The notes beneath the pieces were generated by a model that was not told the DNA's origin, made no database searches, and worked only from the letters and a program-made list of their open reading frames with translations. A program made the position numbers and the translations under genes. This document shows positions 28,777-39,839 of a stretch of 64,000 nucleotides of DNA, piece by piece. Numbering within the stretch: position 1 is the stretch's first letter; each line of letters opens with the position of its first letter. The DNA comes from Gavia stellata. Taxonomy: Eukaryota > Chordata > Aves > Gaviiformes > Gaviidae. The stretch lies in NCBI RefSeq assembly GCF_030936135.1, contig NC_082617.1, positions 2,228,001 through 2,292,000 on the forward strand. The letters are read 5' to 3'.

Positions 28777-28996
28777 CACATAGAAACATAGAACCTCTCA
28801 AGTTGGAAGGGACCCATAAGGATCATCGAGTCCAACTCCCTGCTCCTCACAGGACTACCTAAAATTAAATCATATGACTAAGAGCATCGTCCAGATGCTC
28901 CTTGAACTCTGACAGGCTTGGTGCCCTGACCACTTCCACGAAGAGCCTGTTCCAGTGACTGACCACCCTCTTAGTGAAGAACCTTTTCCTAACAGA
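28777..28996 (-). mobile_element. CR1 LINE 3'-end fragment, minus orientation
   Basis: The plus strand reads as the reverse complement of a CR1 tail: CATAGAAACATAG repeats at the left edge, then AGTTGGAAGGGACC, GATCATCGAGTCCAACTCC, and finally TTAGTGAAGAACCTTTTCC. The fragment is 5'-truncated, as is usual for CR1, and fairly diverged, so it is an older copy. Confidence 0.88.
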
Positions 28997-29017
28997 ATTC
29001 AAGAATATTTAAGAAAA

Positions 29018-29190
29018 TAAAACCAGACATACCGTGTCAGACAAAGGTCTGTGTAGCTCAGTATCCTATTTCTGACAGCGGTCAGAAGGTGAAGCCTACG
29101 GGAGAACACAAGAATAGAGCAGGCACCTGAGATATTTTCCCAAAATAGTTGTCCAGCCCCTAACAATTTTCAATTCAAGGACTTTCCACT
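29018..29190 (+). repeat. Old diverged interspersed repeat of sauropsid type
   Basis: The segment containing CATACCGTGTCAGACAAAGG and then TAGCTCAGTATCCTATTTCTG resembles a widely dispersed reptile/bird repeat whose consensus I remember as running GGTCAGACCAATGGTCC...AGCCCAGTATCCTG. I take it to be an ancient retroposon remnant directly beside the CR1 fragment. The family was not assigned. Confidence 0.45.
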
Positions 29191-32100
29191 GCAACAGGGT
29201 CAGCTCGACTTTACTGTACATTTTGCAGCCATAGAAGGAGTTGGATCCCATTTGGGTGGTGGCACTGTTAGTTCAGCCTTAATGTGGCCACTTCAGACCA
29301 CCTCTGTGGATTAATTTGCAGTCTGAATCAATTAGCAGAGCATAGCCCAATTATTGCATATATTGTTCCACAACAATTATATTACCTGTGGTCAGAAAGG
29401 CATTCCCCTCCCTCCAAGCTGAAAGCACTCACTTTTACAATGTTATTAAAGAGCATGAGGTTCATCTGTCCAGGTGAGATAATGTCTGACCCTGCTGCAG
29501 AGTTCAGGCCTGAAAAAATAGGTCTTTCTGAACCGCAATACAAGTAGAAGCAAGATTCATGGTGAAACAAATTCAAATGAACAGTATGAAAGGCAAATCA
29601 GAGGTTACCCTACAGCTTTCCTTTTCAAAGCACTTTCCAAAGTGAATTAACAAAGTTAGCATTAATGTAATAGTCGGTCCATGCAGCTGAATATAGCTCC
29701 TTAACTGGTACATGTAATTTGTCCAAATATCTTTCTCAGGTCAGATAGGAAAGTCCACTCAATCAGTAGAATTTTAGGCTGGCAATTTTTTGATAGTCAA
29801 AATTGCTGAATTAGTTTATTAGTTTATTAGTATGAAACTGCTGTATTTGGAGGCCTTAGTCAGAGATGATCTAACCTTAGAAGACCTGAGGTAGGAAGAG
29901 AAATGTGCAAGTGACATCTACATGGTAGCGCGCTTCACTGGGAACTGGACTCCTCGCTGCAGTGCCTATTTTGTCTTTAAGGAAAGGAAAGATGGAATTA
30001 TTCCAGATGCACTTGAAAATGTAGAAAATACAATGACAAAGTAAAAGATTATTTCCTCCTAAAAAGGATACCATCAAGTGTTTAAAATTCATTCTTCTTC
30101 TATAATAATAAAAAAAAAAAAGGCAGGGCAGAGCAGCCACGGACAGTCTCCCAGCCAAATTTAAACTAGTAAATGCAAACCCCTGTAACAACATCCCACA
30201 CCGCTGGAGCCACTCCAATTTGAGCTGTGTAGCTGTGTCCCTGCCTTCAGCTTTGTGAACATTCGGTCTCCTGCTGTTTTGTTACAAATGCTGACAGCTA
30301 AGAGGGCATGCACTTAACTCTGGCCCCGAGCCCTTCGCTGCCCCTCTGACTCACCTTCAGTGATAACTTGCTCTCAATAGCAGCTTCGGGTGGGCCAGTT
30401 CGCAGTAAAGAGGGGGAAGATGTGTGAAGTGACTCACAGGCCCAGTGGGGGTTAGGAACACACTTAAAACCACCTGCAGGCTCAAGACCTCACACAGCCT
30501 TATGCCTACATTTAATCTTGCAACTCGAGAGCATCCCCAGGAGACCCAACAAGATTGCTTTCGGTGCCCACAGTGAAAGTTTTGCAGATCAGAACATCAA
30601 CTTGCATGTGTACCACTTTCTGGTATGCTTCCTCCCCCATTTTTAATGGTTAATCTATTGCAGTAACAGCCTCTTTATTACAGGACTTGTATCACACCTA
30701 TCATAATACAGCTTCAAGAATGATGGAAACAATATAGGTGTTCCACAATAACCTGTACTTATTATTATTATTACTATTTCTTTGGCCACGATGATACTGA
30801 AGTATCATTTTCACAAAAGTAAAGTTAAGCGAGATTCAAACCCATCTGTACTAACAGCATGTTCTGCACAGTACAAACGCTACTTGGTAAGCCCTGTGTC
30901 TACTGCAGCTGGACCATAAGTGTAACATTTTTGTGAAATTCTGAGAAAAACAAGCAGGCTATCATCAGAGCGCCCACCCTTACTGCAGGCTTAAAACTCA
31001 CAGACAGCCCTTCAGGGTAATTCTCCTGACATCAGTATCTTCTTCTGAGCTTTCTTGAATCAGAGAACGTAGAAGAGAGGGTCTGGCAGAGGTGGAAGGG
31101 GTCCTGTGACGCTTGGAACATCTAATCTACCTCCTTGAAGAATGGCTGGGGGAGATGTTTACTATTTTCAGTGTTGGAAGTTCATCTAAGAAAAGTAAAG
31201 CAAATGCAAGATGAACACCAAGGATCTGATAATTACAAACTACAGAGTGCACTGCCACAATGGCTCCATTTAACAATACCCAGAATTTCTAGCTAAGCAA
31301 ACAACAAGAATTTACCTTATAGCAACTGCAATTTTTCCTATATGCAGACCGCACTCCCAGGGCCTAGGTGCCAAAAATGCATCTCCCACACCACAGTGTT
31401 TGCTGAGCCATGCATGGCACCTGCAGAGCCTCAACCGTTCCTTCTAAGGGCATGCAGGTTACTGCAACAACAGCCACTTTGCTGCTCACAATCGCCATTC
31501 AAGGGCTCTCTCCAGCTGCAGAAGAGGAGGGCACATGGTCAGACTCCTGTGTATCTTGAGAAATTCTAGTAAGGAAAGTATAACCATTCTTTCTTCTTAA
31601 TGATCTGTCCATAGTCATCCAGTTCTTGTTGACAGCCAGCAGAAAAACCTTTAAGGATAGAACTGCAAGATTTGTCTAATATTGATGAATCACTTGGTTA
31701 AACAGGAGATCACACCTACAGGCACACACTAGAAGTGATCAGTGAGTATATAAAGCAAGCTCCAGGCAGCTGATACACAAACCTCACTTACAAGGACTTA
31801 ACTAAAGCAAGTTCCTGAAGTCCACAGGTGGAATAAAATCATTAGTGAGTGAGGTTATATGCATGTGTACACATAAGGAAAAAATCATGTTGGAAATAGA
31901 GCAGCTAAATTTAACAAGCCATTTCCTGCCATTGGAAATACTTTCCTGCCAAGGCAAGTAACACATTCTCTCTTTCTTGATGTCAGCTGTCCAAGTTGAG
32001 AGGCTTTATTTGAACAAGCTACTGAGATAAATTCTGGTGAAGTCACCCGTTACAGGTTGCCTAGTCTGACCTGTATAGATCACTTCCAGCTTTAAAAATC

Positions 32101-32696
32101 TAAATATCTGTGAACAGTGTACAACTTGACTAGCTACCTCATGTGAAACCCAAAAACTGCCTTAACTTCACTAGGACTCCAAGTTAGTTATCTCAAGAGT
32201 AAAAATGCTCTTTTCCCTTCTTTAGTGAAAATCGGAATTTAACCATAACTTTACCTTCCCTTTCCAAAAAGACTCTAAAAATTGAGAGAGTTTCCTAAAT
32301 GGATCCAAGGATGTCCCTCCTCAGTTTTCTTCCATATATCCCAGCACTGTGGACGTTGGCAACTCATACCACAGAGAGTTTCATCCCACTGGCTCACATC
32401 TGTGGTCATCATCTTTACAACCACTCCAGCAGTGAGAGCAGGAAGATGGTATCATCTATTCAAATACTCAGCAAAACAGAAAATTTGTGCAAATTAACTT
32501 AGCAGAAAAAAAACTGCAAAACACTGAGGATGTAATCAGTGTGAAATAAAGTTACCAGAACAAAATTGTGGAGAAATCAGGTTGACCTCAGGTATAGGTA
32601 CATCCTAGGTCACGGTAGGCTGACAACCTGGGCTTATACCATGTAGCTCCAGAGCTTTTATACTAAAACAGCTTTCTAGTCTCATTTAGCTGTCAC

Positions 32697-32768
32697 GTGT
32701 AAAACATGAAACATGTTAAACGTGACTTGCAGTAGTGAAGCTTACTACCGCAAGTCACATTTTACACT
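32697..32768. repeat. Imperfect inverted repeat (hairpin)
   Basis: GTGACTTGCAGTAGT at 32722-32736 pairs with ACTACCGCAAGTCAC at 32744-32758 with one mismatch. The loop is GAAGCTT, which contains a HindIII-type palindrome. Outside this, GTGTAAAA on the left matches TTTTACAC on the right, interrupted by about 16 extra bases on the left arm. It could be a small palindromic transposon remnant or a structured RNA precursor; neither can be decided here. Confidence 0.6.
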
Positions 32769-33449
32769 GGCACAAAAAAATTGCTGTTTGTAGCACAGTA
32801 AGTACAGCGACACACGAGCAGTGGCTTGGCTAAGGCAGCCTGAGTGGAAAAGCAAAGAGCATGAGACAATATTGTCCTTCTGTACCTCATGAAAACACAA
32901 ATTAATACTTTAATAGATGTACTCCAACCCTCCATATATTGTAATTAAAAACAAATATATGCACAAACCATCTTACTTGTTATTTTACTAGTGACCAAAG
33001 CATCCAAGAGAGTCCGTGGTATCAGGAAGATACACACGACTCGACGGTAAGCACCTGGTCTTTGCTGGTGAGCGGGGGAGCTCTGGGCCGTACCCCTGGC
33101 TCTGGGCCTGTTCCGCCTCCAGCCTACCGCCTTGACAGACAATAACCCGACCCTGCCTCGCTTTGTTCTCAAATCACGTACAAAACAACCTCACCCTCTG
33201 GCAAAAAAAAAGCCAAGCTGCAGTGGCTTCTGACGGCTTTCCTAACAGCAGCAAGTCGACAGCCCATCCAGAAGCCAACATTAGCACCCTCTGTTACGAT
33301 TACAAATGGATTAGTTACAACTGGTCATTGCTTTCATTAAAAAGTAATGTAACACATCAAAGCATCTCACCTCCGAGAGCCATAAAGCAACCACAGAGTT
33401 AACAATAGAATACATTAGTGTGCTAAAAATGAGACTCAAGAGACGTGAT

Positions 33450-33545
33450 TTGTACACGCAGTGATAGTTTTTATTAATCCAATCACTATAACTGGAAAAG
33501 TCATCAAGCCCTCACGCACACAAGCCTTTCTTCAGGTCTGACCTT
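33450..33545 (-). repeat. Probable retroposon tail, minus orientation
   Basis: On the minus strand the segment reads CTGAAGAAAGGCTTGTG..., then TTTTCCAG...TGATTGGATTAATAAAAACTATCAC. This pattern of a GAAGAAGGGCTTGTG block followed by a TTTTCCAG...AATAAAA(G/C)TATCAC end is one I remember as a recurrent vertebrate retroposon 3' end. The family was not named. Confidence 0.35.
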
Positions 33546-33808
33546 TATATACTCAAAATGCTGTATATTGTCCGCAGCATGCTATTACCTCTAATACCAA
33601 CAATAACCTTTACCTATAAACTTGTCTCACAAATGTCTGTAAACTATCCCCGTTACAAGAATACTGCTCTTGCTACTGGAAAATGTACACTTTCTACGGA
33701 AGAGAGCTGCATTGTCAATCACTATTCTCAATTTTAAGTATCACCCCTGGCACAGCACCAGGTTAACCTACTCCCTTCTTGCACTCTGAGCTTACTTACT
33801 GTCATCAC

Positions 33809-33935
33809 CTTGCCGGGTTATCAATAAAGTCTTGAGAAATTAGCGGACGTTTGGGCCGGGCTGGGGGTCTGTGGGGCAGCGACGACTTAGCTGAAGGCAC
33901 GCACAGACGCTGTGCGCCCTCGCGCTCACTCAGCA
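33809..33935 (-). other. Candidate exon of a transcript divergent from POLE3
   Basis: On the minus strand a good acceptor (CTCTCCCCGCAG) precedes an open 127-bp block that ends at AAG/GTGATG. The frame is open across the block and gives a plausible peptide ending LISQDFIDNPAR. It lies about 0.4 kb from the POLE3 CpG island, where human POLE3 has the divergent neighbour C9orf43. I could not match the peptide to C9orf43 from memory, so gene identity and exon status are speculative. Confidence 0.2.
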
Positions 33936-34461
33936 CTGCGGGGAGAGGCCAGAAACCATTAGGGGGGCAAAACCCCACAGGCACCAACCCTCTGGGCCCC
34001 CATCAACTTGCTCCCCCCAGGCTCTCACCCTCTGCCCCAGCTCCTGCTCCCACACCCCCCAGGCTCCCGCTGACTGCCCCGCCACCCCGCTGTACCACTG
34101 CCCCCTCCCCGGCTCCCATTCCCAGCCGCCACACACGCACCCCCGCGCCCCCGCTAACTGTCCCTGCCCTCCCGCCCGCGGGCTCCCCTCGCAGGCCTCC
34201 CCTCACGCCCCGCTCTCCCTAACGGCCCTCGCCTCGGCCGCCGCCTTCCCGTCACCAGGCAACGGCGGCCGCGGGGCCGGGCGGGAGGGGCCGCGCTGCA
34301 CGCCGGGAGGGGTCAGAGGTGAGAGGGCAGCGGCTGAGCGCGCGCGCGCTTCGGTGCGGCCGCTCCGGGCGAGGTACGGCCGGGCCGGGCCGGGCCCCCT
34401 CAGGCTTCCCTGTCGTGGGCCGCGGCGGGTGACGCCCCGTTTGCCTTGCAGGAGGCCCAGG
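33850..34461. promoter_or_regulatory. CpG-island promoter of POLE3, probably bidirectional
   Basis: GC content rises sharply at about 33850, and 34200-34460 is dense in CpG. Visible elements include an RFX-like X-box (GTCACC-A-GGCAAC, 34252-34264), GC boxes and a CG repeat at 34339-34348. A possible 5' UTR intron runs from GAG/GTACGG (donor at 34374) to TTGCCTTGCAG (acceptor ending 34451), leaving ten bases before the ATG. No TATA box was seen, as expected for a housekeeping promoter. Confidence 0.6.
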
Positions 34462-36987
34462 ATGGCGGAGAGACCGGAGGACCTGAACCTGCCCAACGCC
34501 GTCATCACCCGCATCATCAAGGAGGCGGTGGGTGCCGGTCCCGGCGGCCCCGCGGGGCCTCCCGCCGCGGCGGCGCGGAGCGTGGCCCACGGAGGCACCG
34601 CCAGCGGCCCCTGCGAGCGGGGACCGGGGGGCGGCTGCGGACGGGCGAGCTCTCCGCGGACAGCCCCCGCAGCGGCTTCGTTGTTCCGCGGTTTTGCTGC
34701 CCAAAACGTGCCCGGGTCCCGGGAGGATCCTCCCCGGGGGGGGGGCGGCGGCGCCGGCGGCCACCCGGGTCGTGTCCCCGAGGCCTCCTGCGAGGAGGTG
34801 TGCCCCCGGTGTGGCCCTCCAGGCGCCAGGAGGGCCGGTCCGGACTGCGAAAGCCCGCAGTAATGCTCCAAGTAATGTTCAGAAGGGAAGTTCAAAGGCG
34901 GGGGAGCTCTCACAGTGGGCCTGACTGAACCAGCTCCACAAACAGAGTCAGAGCAGAAGCGATTCCTTGTCTGTATAAAAATCTAGAATAATTCCCAGTC
35001 ATTAATTTAACGATACATTTGGTCTTGAACCATGAGACGCCGACGAATGGATCTGGATACGGCAGGGTGATTGGTCTGTGTCAGGAGTTTGATAGTTATC
35101 GGATGAATTGCCCCAGAGATGGTGGCCAGACCCACCACTGACCCAGAACTTACTTTGCTTCTGTGTAGCTTACCGCCTTGAGAGAACACAGTCAAATTGC
35201 GGCTGGCTTTCAGCTGGCATCAAATTTTCTGTGGTAGCATCTGAGATCAACATTTAGTTTCCAGTTGTGCTGAGCCCTCTGAATGCCTTAATGGAACTGA
35301 CGTGAATTATGCAAGTTTAAGTCATAACAGCTGCTGATAAAAGTTGAATTTGTTTTTCAGCTTCCTGATGGAGTAAATATTTCCAAAGAAGCTCGGAGCG
35401 CAATATCTCGAGCAGCAAGCGTGTTTGTGCTTTATGCAACATCATGGTAAGAAGTTGTTGCATAAGATGACCAGTGCACTCAGTTTAGAATTCACCTCTC
35501 TGCTGGCTGTCGTGGAGATTTTTTTCCAGTGTTTGTTTCGGTATTGTTTGTTTGTATGAATAAAACAATCTTTAGTGTAGCCCAGTCCACCAGACTGAAG
35601 CAGTTGGATTTGGGCTGCCCTTAACAACCCGTCGGAAGGCAGCTTGGCTCTGTACACAGAGCCTCTGTACACACCCCAACCCCAGCAGGGACAAGAAGGG
35701 TCCCAAACTGCCATTAGCCCCAGAATATGGCTGCATGGCTTTTCCTGGCAAAGGCAAGAGCTTTTTGCTTGCTTTCCAAGCTCCTCACCACGTGGCTGCG
35801 TGAGGGAAAGTGTGAGCCAGCTTTGGAGCTGGCTACAGAGGACACAGTAACGTCTTTGGGGTGGCTCAGAATGTGCTGTGCAGGCAGTCACTTCTCTGGT
35901 GTGAAGTACTCAGATGGCTTTGTGGAATTGTCACCTTACAGCCAATGTTCAGGCTTTCTCCTTCCACCCAGTTGTTGAAAAGGTCCATGCAAGCAGAAAA
36001 CCGATGTTCTGGGAAGGCAGTGAAACTAGATGAAAGCACAAACAGCCAATGTAAACAAGAAGGTATCTTAAACTACTAATTCTAAGTGATTAAAAAAACC
36101 CTGAATGTGTAGGAGATGGCTTTTTATTTTTAAGTTGCTTGTGACTTTAATAAACAAGACTAAATTGATGACAGTACCAATTAACTCTGTTTTCCTTCTT
36201 GTTTTTGACTAGTGCAAATAACTTTGCCATGAAGGGAAAGAGGAAAACGCTGAATGCTGGCGATGTTCTCTCTGCCATGGAGGAAATGGAGTTTCAGCGA
36301 TTTGTAGCCCCTTTGAAAGAATCACTGGAAGGTATCGTCCTCAGGTCATGTCGAGGGAGTCTAAGCAGCACCAAGTCCTATCTTCCTTGAACACTGGACA
36401 AGCAACACTTACTTGCCTGTCTTGTTTCTCTTCTCTTTGCCCAGCATCCTACACTGCAGCTTGCCTGGGGAATAAATAATGTGCACCTTGACAGGACTGG
36501 GATAACATTATTTCACAACTGATGAGGATTGAGACAGTCTCATTTGCTATCACTCCCCTTTTATGTTTATCTAAGGAAAGTCTTAGGTGCTGCCTGTAAA
36601 TGTGAACTCCTGCGTCCTTTTCAGCATTTTTCTGCTGAAACTTAACCTGATTTCCTATGGAGCTGGTCAGCACAGCTCAAATAATAGGGTGAGTTGCTGC
36701 TGTGAGTTCACTGCTCCCCTTGTAAGCCTGGAGAGCAAGTGGACGTTGGACCTCAACTACTGTACTGTTCATGCCGTGGAAACACTGGCTTGCAATTTTT
36801 CAGTGTTCTCTTTTTTTCTTTTTTAGTTTACAGGCGTGAACAGAAAGGAAAGAAAGAAGCAAGGAAAGATAAAGACAAGAAGGCAGACTCAGAGGAGCAA
36901 GATAAGAGCCGAGAGGAAGAGAATGATGACGATGACGAAAGGATGGAGGAAGAAGAGCAAAATGATGAGGAAGAGGTGGACAACTGA
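34462..36987 (+). CDS. POLE3: POLE3, DNA polymerase epsilon subunit 3 / CHRAC17
   Basis: POLE3 is a nuclear histone-fold protein. It pairs with POLE4 in the polymerase epsilon holoenzyme and with CHRAC1 in the CHRAC remodelling complex (family knowledge). Coding exons: 34462-34527, 35361-35446, 36213-36331 and 36827-36987, giving 143 codons plus stop with all phases joined. Human is 147 residues, and the difference is a shorter lysine-rich tail. The N-terminus [20 protein letters not shown] and the histone-fold core ([39 protein letters not shown]) are nearly identical to the human protein. The C-terminus is a charged tail of Lys followed by Asp/Glu, ending EEEVDN. The ATG is in a good context (CAGGATGG). 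The final exon begins after a weakly spaced TTTTTTAG acceptor and changes one boundary residue to Val. Confidence 0.98.
36332..36480 (+). other. Possible intronic polyadenylation end of POLE3
   Basis: If exon 3 is not spliced at 36331, the frame reads on to a stop at 36388-36390, and an AATAAA lies 80 bases further at 36471-36476. Such a transcript would encode the histone fold without the charged tail. Only the signal is seen; use of it is not shown. Confidence 0.25.
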
Positions 36988-38740
36988 GCTTGCTGATGAG
37001 ACGTGTGTAGGGGCTGGGGTTTGTTCAGAGGGATATAAACGCTGTAAATCAACCTTGCTGTGTCCCCTCTTGTTTCCAGTAGAGCTTTGTACTGTTCCTC
37101 TGCAGCCTGTCCCTTTTTGGCTTTAACTTGTACATAGAGGACTTTTGCTAAAGCTTTTCTCGTGGAAGGACCACTCCTCCCTGTGCACGGGGGGCTTGGC
37201 ACCCTCCGCAGGTTCTGAACAGACAGTACTGGGACTGGGCTTTTTGTGCTGGGTTGGCTCTGAAATAGAGTTAAAAAGAAATGTCGGATGCTCAGTACAG
37301 AAGCTGGCCAGGAGAACTTGAGAGACTGTTGACTAAGCTCATTAAACCAAGTCAGGGGCTGAATCAAATGGATCATTAACCCTTTGGGGTTTAGAATCTA
37401 CGTGATGATGTCGGGAGGCTTGGAAGCTGAACATTTAAGCTTTTTATCCAAGTGACTTGGGGTTTTTTTACTTCATTTTCTTGCATTCTGGCTGTGCCTT
37501 CTCTTCTTGCTGTAACTGTGACAGTGATACTGTGTCTTTCAACCGTACCAGTCATATGCAGCAATATAGCACAAGTGTACGAGGACCAGTGGTCCACTCT
37601 GCTGACTTTCTTCCCCCAAATCAACCTAAATCAAAAAACTCCACAGCGCTTGTGATGTAAACTAAATACCAAAAGTGCTTGGTTTATGTCTTTAAAGCCC
37701 TGGGAGACCAAGAGGAATTTTATTACAAATCTGAAGCAAAATTAGTGGCTAAAATGTGTATCAGGATGAGAAAAGGGGGCTGTATCGAGCGCTACGTTTG
37801 TTGCAGGTCAGCAGTGGGCACTGGTGGATCGGATGGTCTCGCCTCCTTTCCCTCCTTTGCAGAGCTGCAGTTCCTGCAGACAGGTTGCAGCACGTTTAAA
37901 TGTGGTAGAACAGTGGTGGGGCTCGGTGGGTTGTTGTTTTCCAACTCAACGGACTAATTACATCAAAGGTCCCTCTTTAGCCTTCAACAGTCACTCGAGA
38001 GGCGGACTGCCGCTGGGCGTGACGGGCTCCAGGAGGGCGGTGAGGACAGGACCTTCCCACTTGGGAAGGCCAGCCTTGGGCCTGTGGTTTTTAAAATATC
38101 CCCTTCAAGAAAGATGGGGTTGAAACAAGCTGTATTCCTAGTACTCCTATAGGTTTGTTCTTTTATACTTACATTCTTAGTTTTGATGCCTTTCCTTTCT
38201 CTTCTCTGAGAAAGTATCTACTAGAATAAGCTCCTTTTTGGGGAAAAAAAGCTTTATTATTTGACTGATCTTTTTGAAGACTAATAAACCTAATATGTGA
38301 ACTTAACCGAGGTCTGGTGAGGGAAATGTGAGGAAAGTTTTGGGTACGTTTAATTAAAACCCACAACTTTTGCTGATGTGCAGTTTTAAAATAGCCCTTG
38401 TGAGAAATAGTATGTCCTTTTCACCAAAAAATTGATGCAGAGCTACCCACAAGAGCTACCCTGCCTTTATGCTTTTATGGCACCATGGCTTTTCACACAC
38501 AGAAGTCCCCAGCTCCTGAAAAGAACTGAATCAACAAAGATTTTCTGCTGTCTAGTTTCTACTGATGAACAGATGAAAAGACTGAGTTGACGATGTCTTC
38601 CCAAGATCTCCAACGACAAAAAAGGCCTGCCTTCTAGCTCCTTTCCCCTTTTTTTTTTCTTTTTTCCTCTTATAGTACATAAGTGGGGTGCATGTTCTCG
38701 AAGGGAACAATACCTAAATAAAAGCCAGATTTTTTACAGA
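36988..38740 (+). other. POLE3 3' UTR region with two poly(A) signals
   Basis: No further coding sequence was recognised after the POLE3 stop. AATAAA occurs at 38283-38288 and at 38717-38722; the second is followed by a T-rich stretch and is the better candidate for the distal end. Most of the interval is therefore probably 3' UTR. Confidence 0.5.
38207..38262. repeat. 56-bp block, first copy of a dispersed direct repeat
   Basis: The block starts TGAGAAAGTATCTACTAGAA and ends GCTTTATTATTTG. A second copy, about 85-90 percent identical, lies at 39131-39185 in the same orientation, about 920 bp away. Confidence 0.85.
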
Positions 38741-39130
38741 AACGGAGTCTCTTATTTCTGTCAGTGATAAATTGAGCTGGTTGCAGTTGCATAAGCACGC
38801 ATCTGAGGGTGCAGCGAAGGCAGAAGCAAACTCGCTGTGAAATTGCTTACGGAGCAGCTGGCAACGAAGGGAGGATGAAGGCTGCTGCAACGCAGCCTTT
38901 GTGCGAGAGGAGCGAGGGAAGCGCAGAGACTTGAAAGAACTAGATTTCGGTTATCGGAGAAGTGCGGTTTGGGTGCTGATGCTTGTATCCCTGGTGGAAA
39001 CAGCCTCCAGCTTGCCCTCGCTCTCGGTCAGGGGCACTAGGCTGAGGGGAAAGAGAGGAGAGATACAGGGTCTGGGTTTGTGCTGCAGCGGGCCAAGGAG
39101 ATGAGGTTATCGTGTGGGAGCTGCGGAACG

Positions 39131-39185
39131 TGAGAAAGTATCTATTAGAATAAGTCCCGTTTTGGGGAAAAATGCTTTATTATTT
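39131..39185. repeat. 55-bp block, second copy of a dispersed direct repeat
   Basis: The block starts TGAGAAAGTATCTATTAGAA and ends GCTTTATTATTT, matching 38207-38262. It ends exactly where the C-rich minisatellite begins, so the two events may be linked. Confidence 0.85.
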
Positions 39186-39187
39186 CC

Positions 39188-39795
39188 CCCCCCAGCACCC
39201 CAAAACCTGGTTCCAGGTCCCCCTGCAGCACCCCAAAACCTGGCTGCATGGCCCCAGAGCACACTCAGCTGTGCTCCAGGCCGCACCCAGCACCCCAAAG
39301 CCCTGCTCCAGACCCCCACAGCACCCCAAAACCTGGCTCCATGTCCCCCTGCAGCACCCCAAAATCCATCTGCATGGTCCCCTGGCACCCCAAAGCCCTG
39401 CTCCAGACCCCCCCGGCACCCCAAAGCCCTGTTCCATGCCTCCCCCACCACCCCAAAGCTCTGCTCCAGACCCCCACAGCACCCCAAAACCTGGCTCCAC
39501 GTCCCCCTGCAGCACCCCAAAATCCATCTGCATGGTCCCCTGGCACCCCAAAGCCCTGCTCCAGACCCCTCCAGCACCCCAAACCCCTGCTCCAGACCCC
39601 CACAGCACCCCAAAACCTGGTTCCAGGTCCCCCTGCAGCACCCCAAAATCCATCTGCATGGTCCGCTGGCACCCCAAAGCCCTGCTCCAGCCCCCCCAGC
39701 ACCCCAAGACCCTGCTCCAGGCCCCTACACCCCCCCAAAACCTTGCTCCAGGCCCGTACACACCCCAAACCCCTACTCCTCCCCCCCCCAGCGAA
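39188..39795. repeat. C-rich minisatellite upstream of ALAD
   Basis: About 20 units of 30-34 bp share the core CAGCACCCCAAAACCTGGCT and variants CACCCCAAAGCCCTGCTCCAGA and CCCCAAAATCCATCTGCATGG. The variants are arranged in larger blocks that recur in the same order around 39310, 39470 and 39600. The plus strand is strongly C-rich. Long open frames on both strands across it are a by-product of the repeat and should not be read as genes. Confidence 0.92.
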
Positions 39796-39839
39796 CCCCC
39801 GCCCTTTCCTTCCCGCCGCACCGCCTCCAGCCCTTTCCC

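Larger units (their letters stand above)
20000..33800. other. About 14 kb upstream of RGS3 with no recognised gene
   Basis: No coding exon was recognised on either strand. The left half (to about 27 kb) is moderately GC-rich and may hold further upstream RGS3 isoform exons or 5' UTR. The right half (27-33.8 kb) is AT-rich and holds a CR1 fragment, an older repeat, a hairpin and a retroposon-like tail, listed separately. In human, C9orf43 sits between RGS3 and POLE3; no convincing counterpart was found here. Confidence 0.5.

Noticed and set aside
34203-34913. 236-codon minus-strand ORF at the POLE3 CpG island
   Set aside because: Composition is Pro/Gly/Ala/Arg-rich, as expected for any frame of a CpG island, and it covers POLE3 exon 1 antisense.
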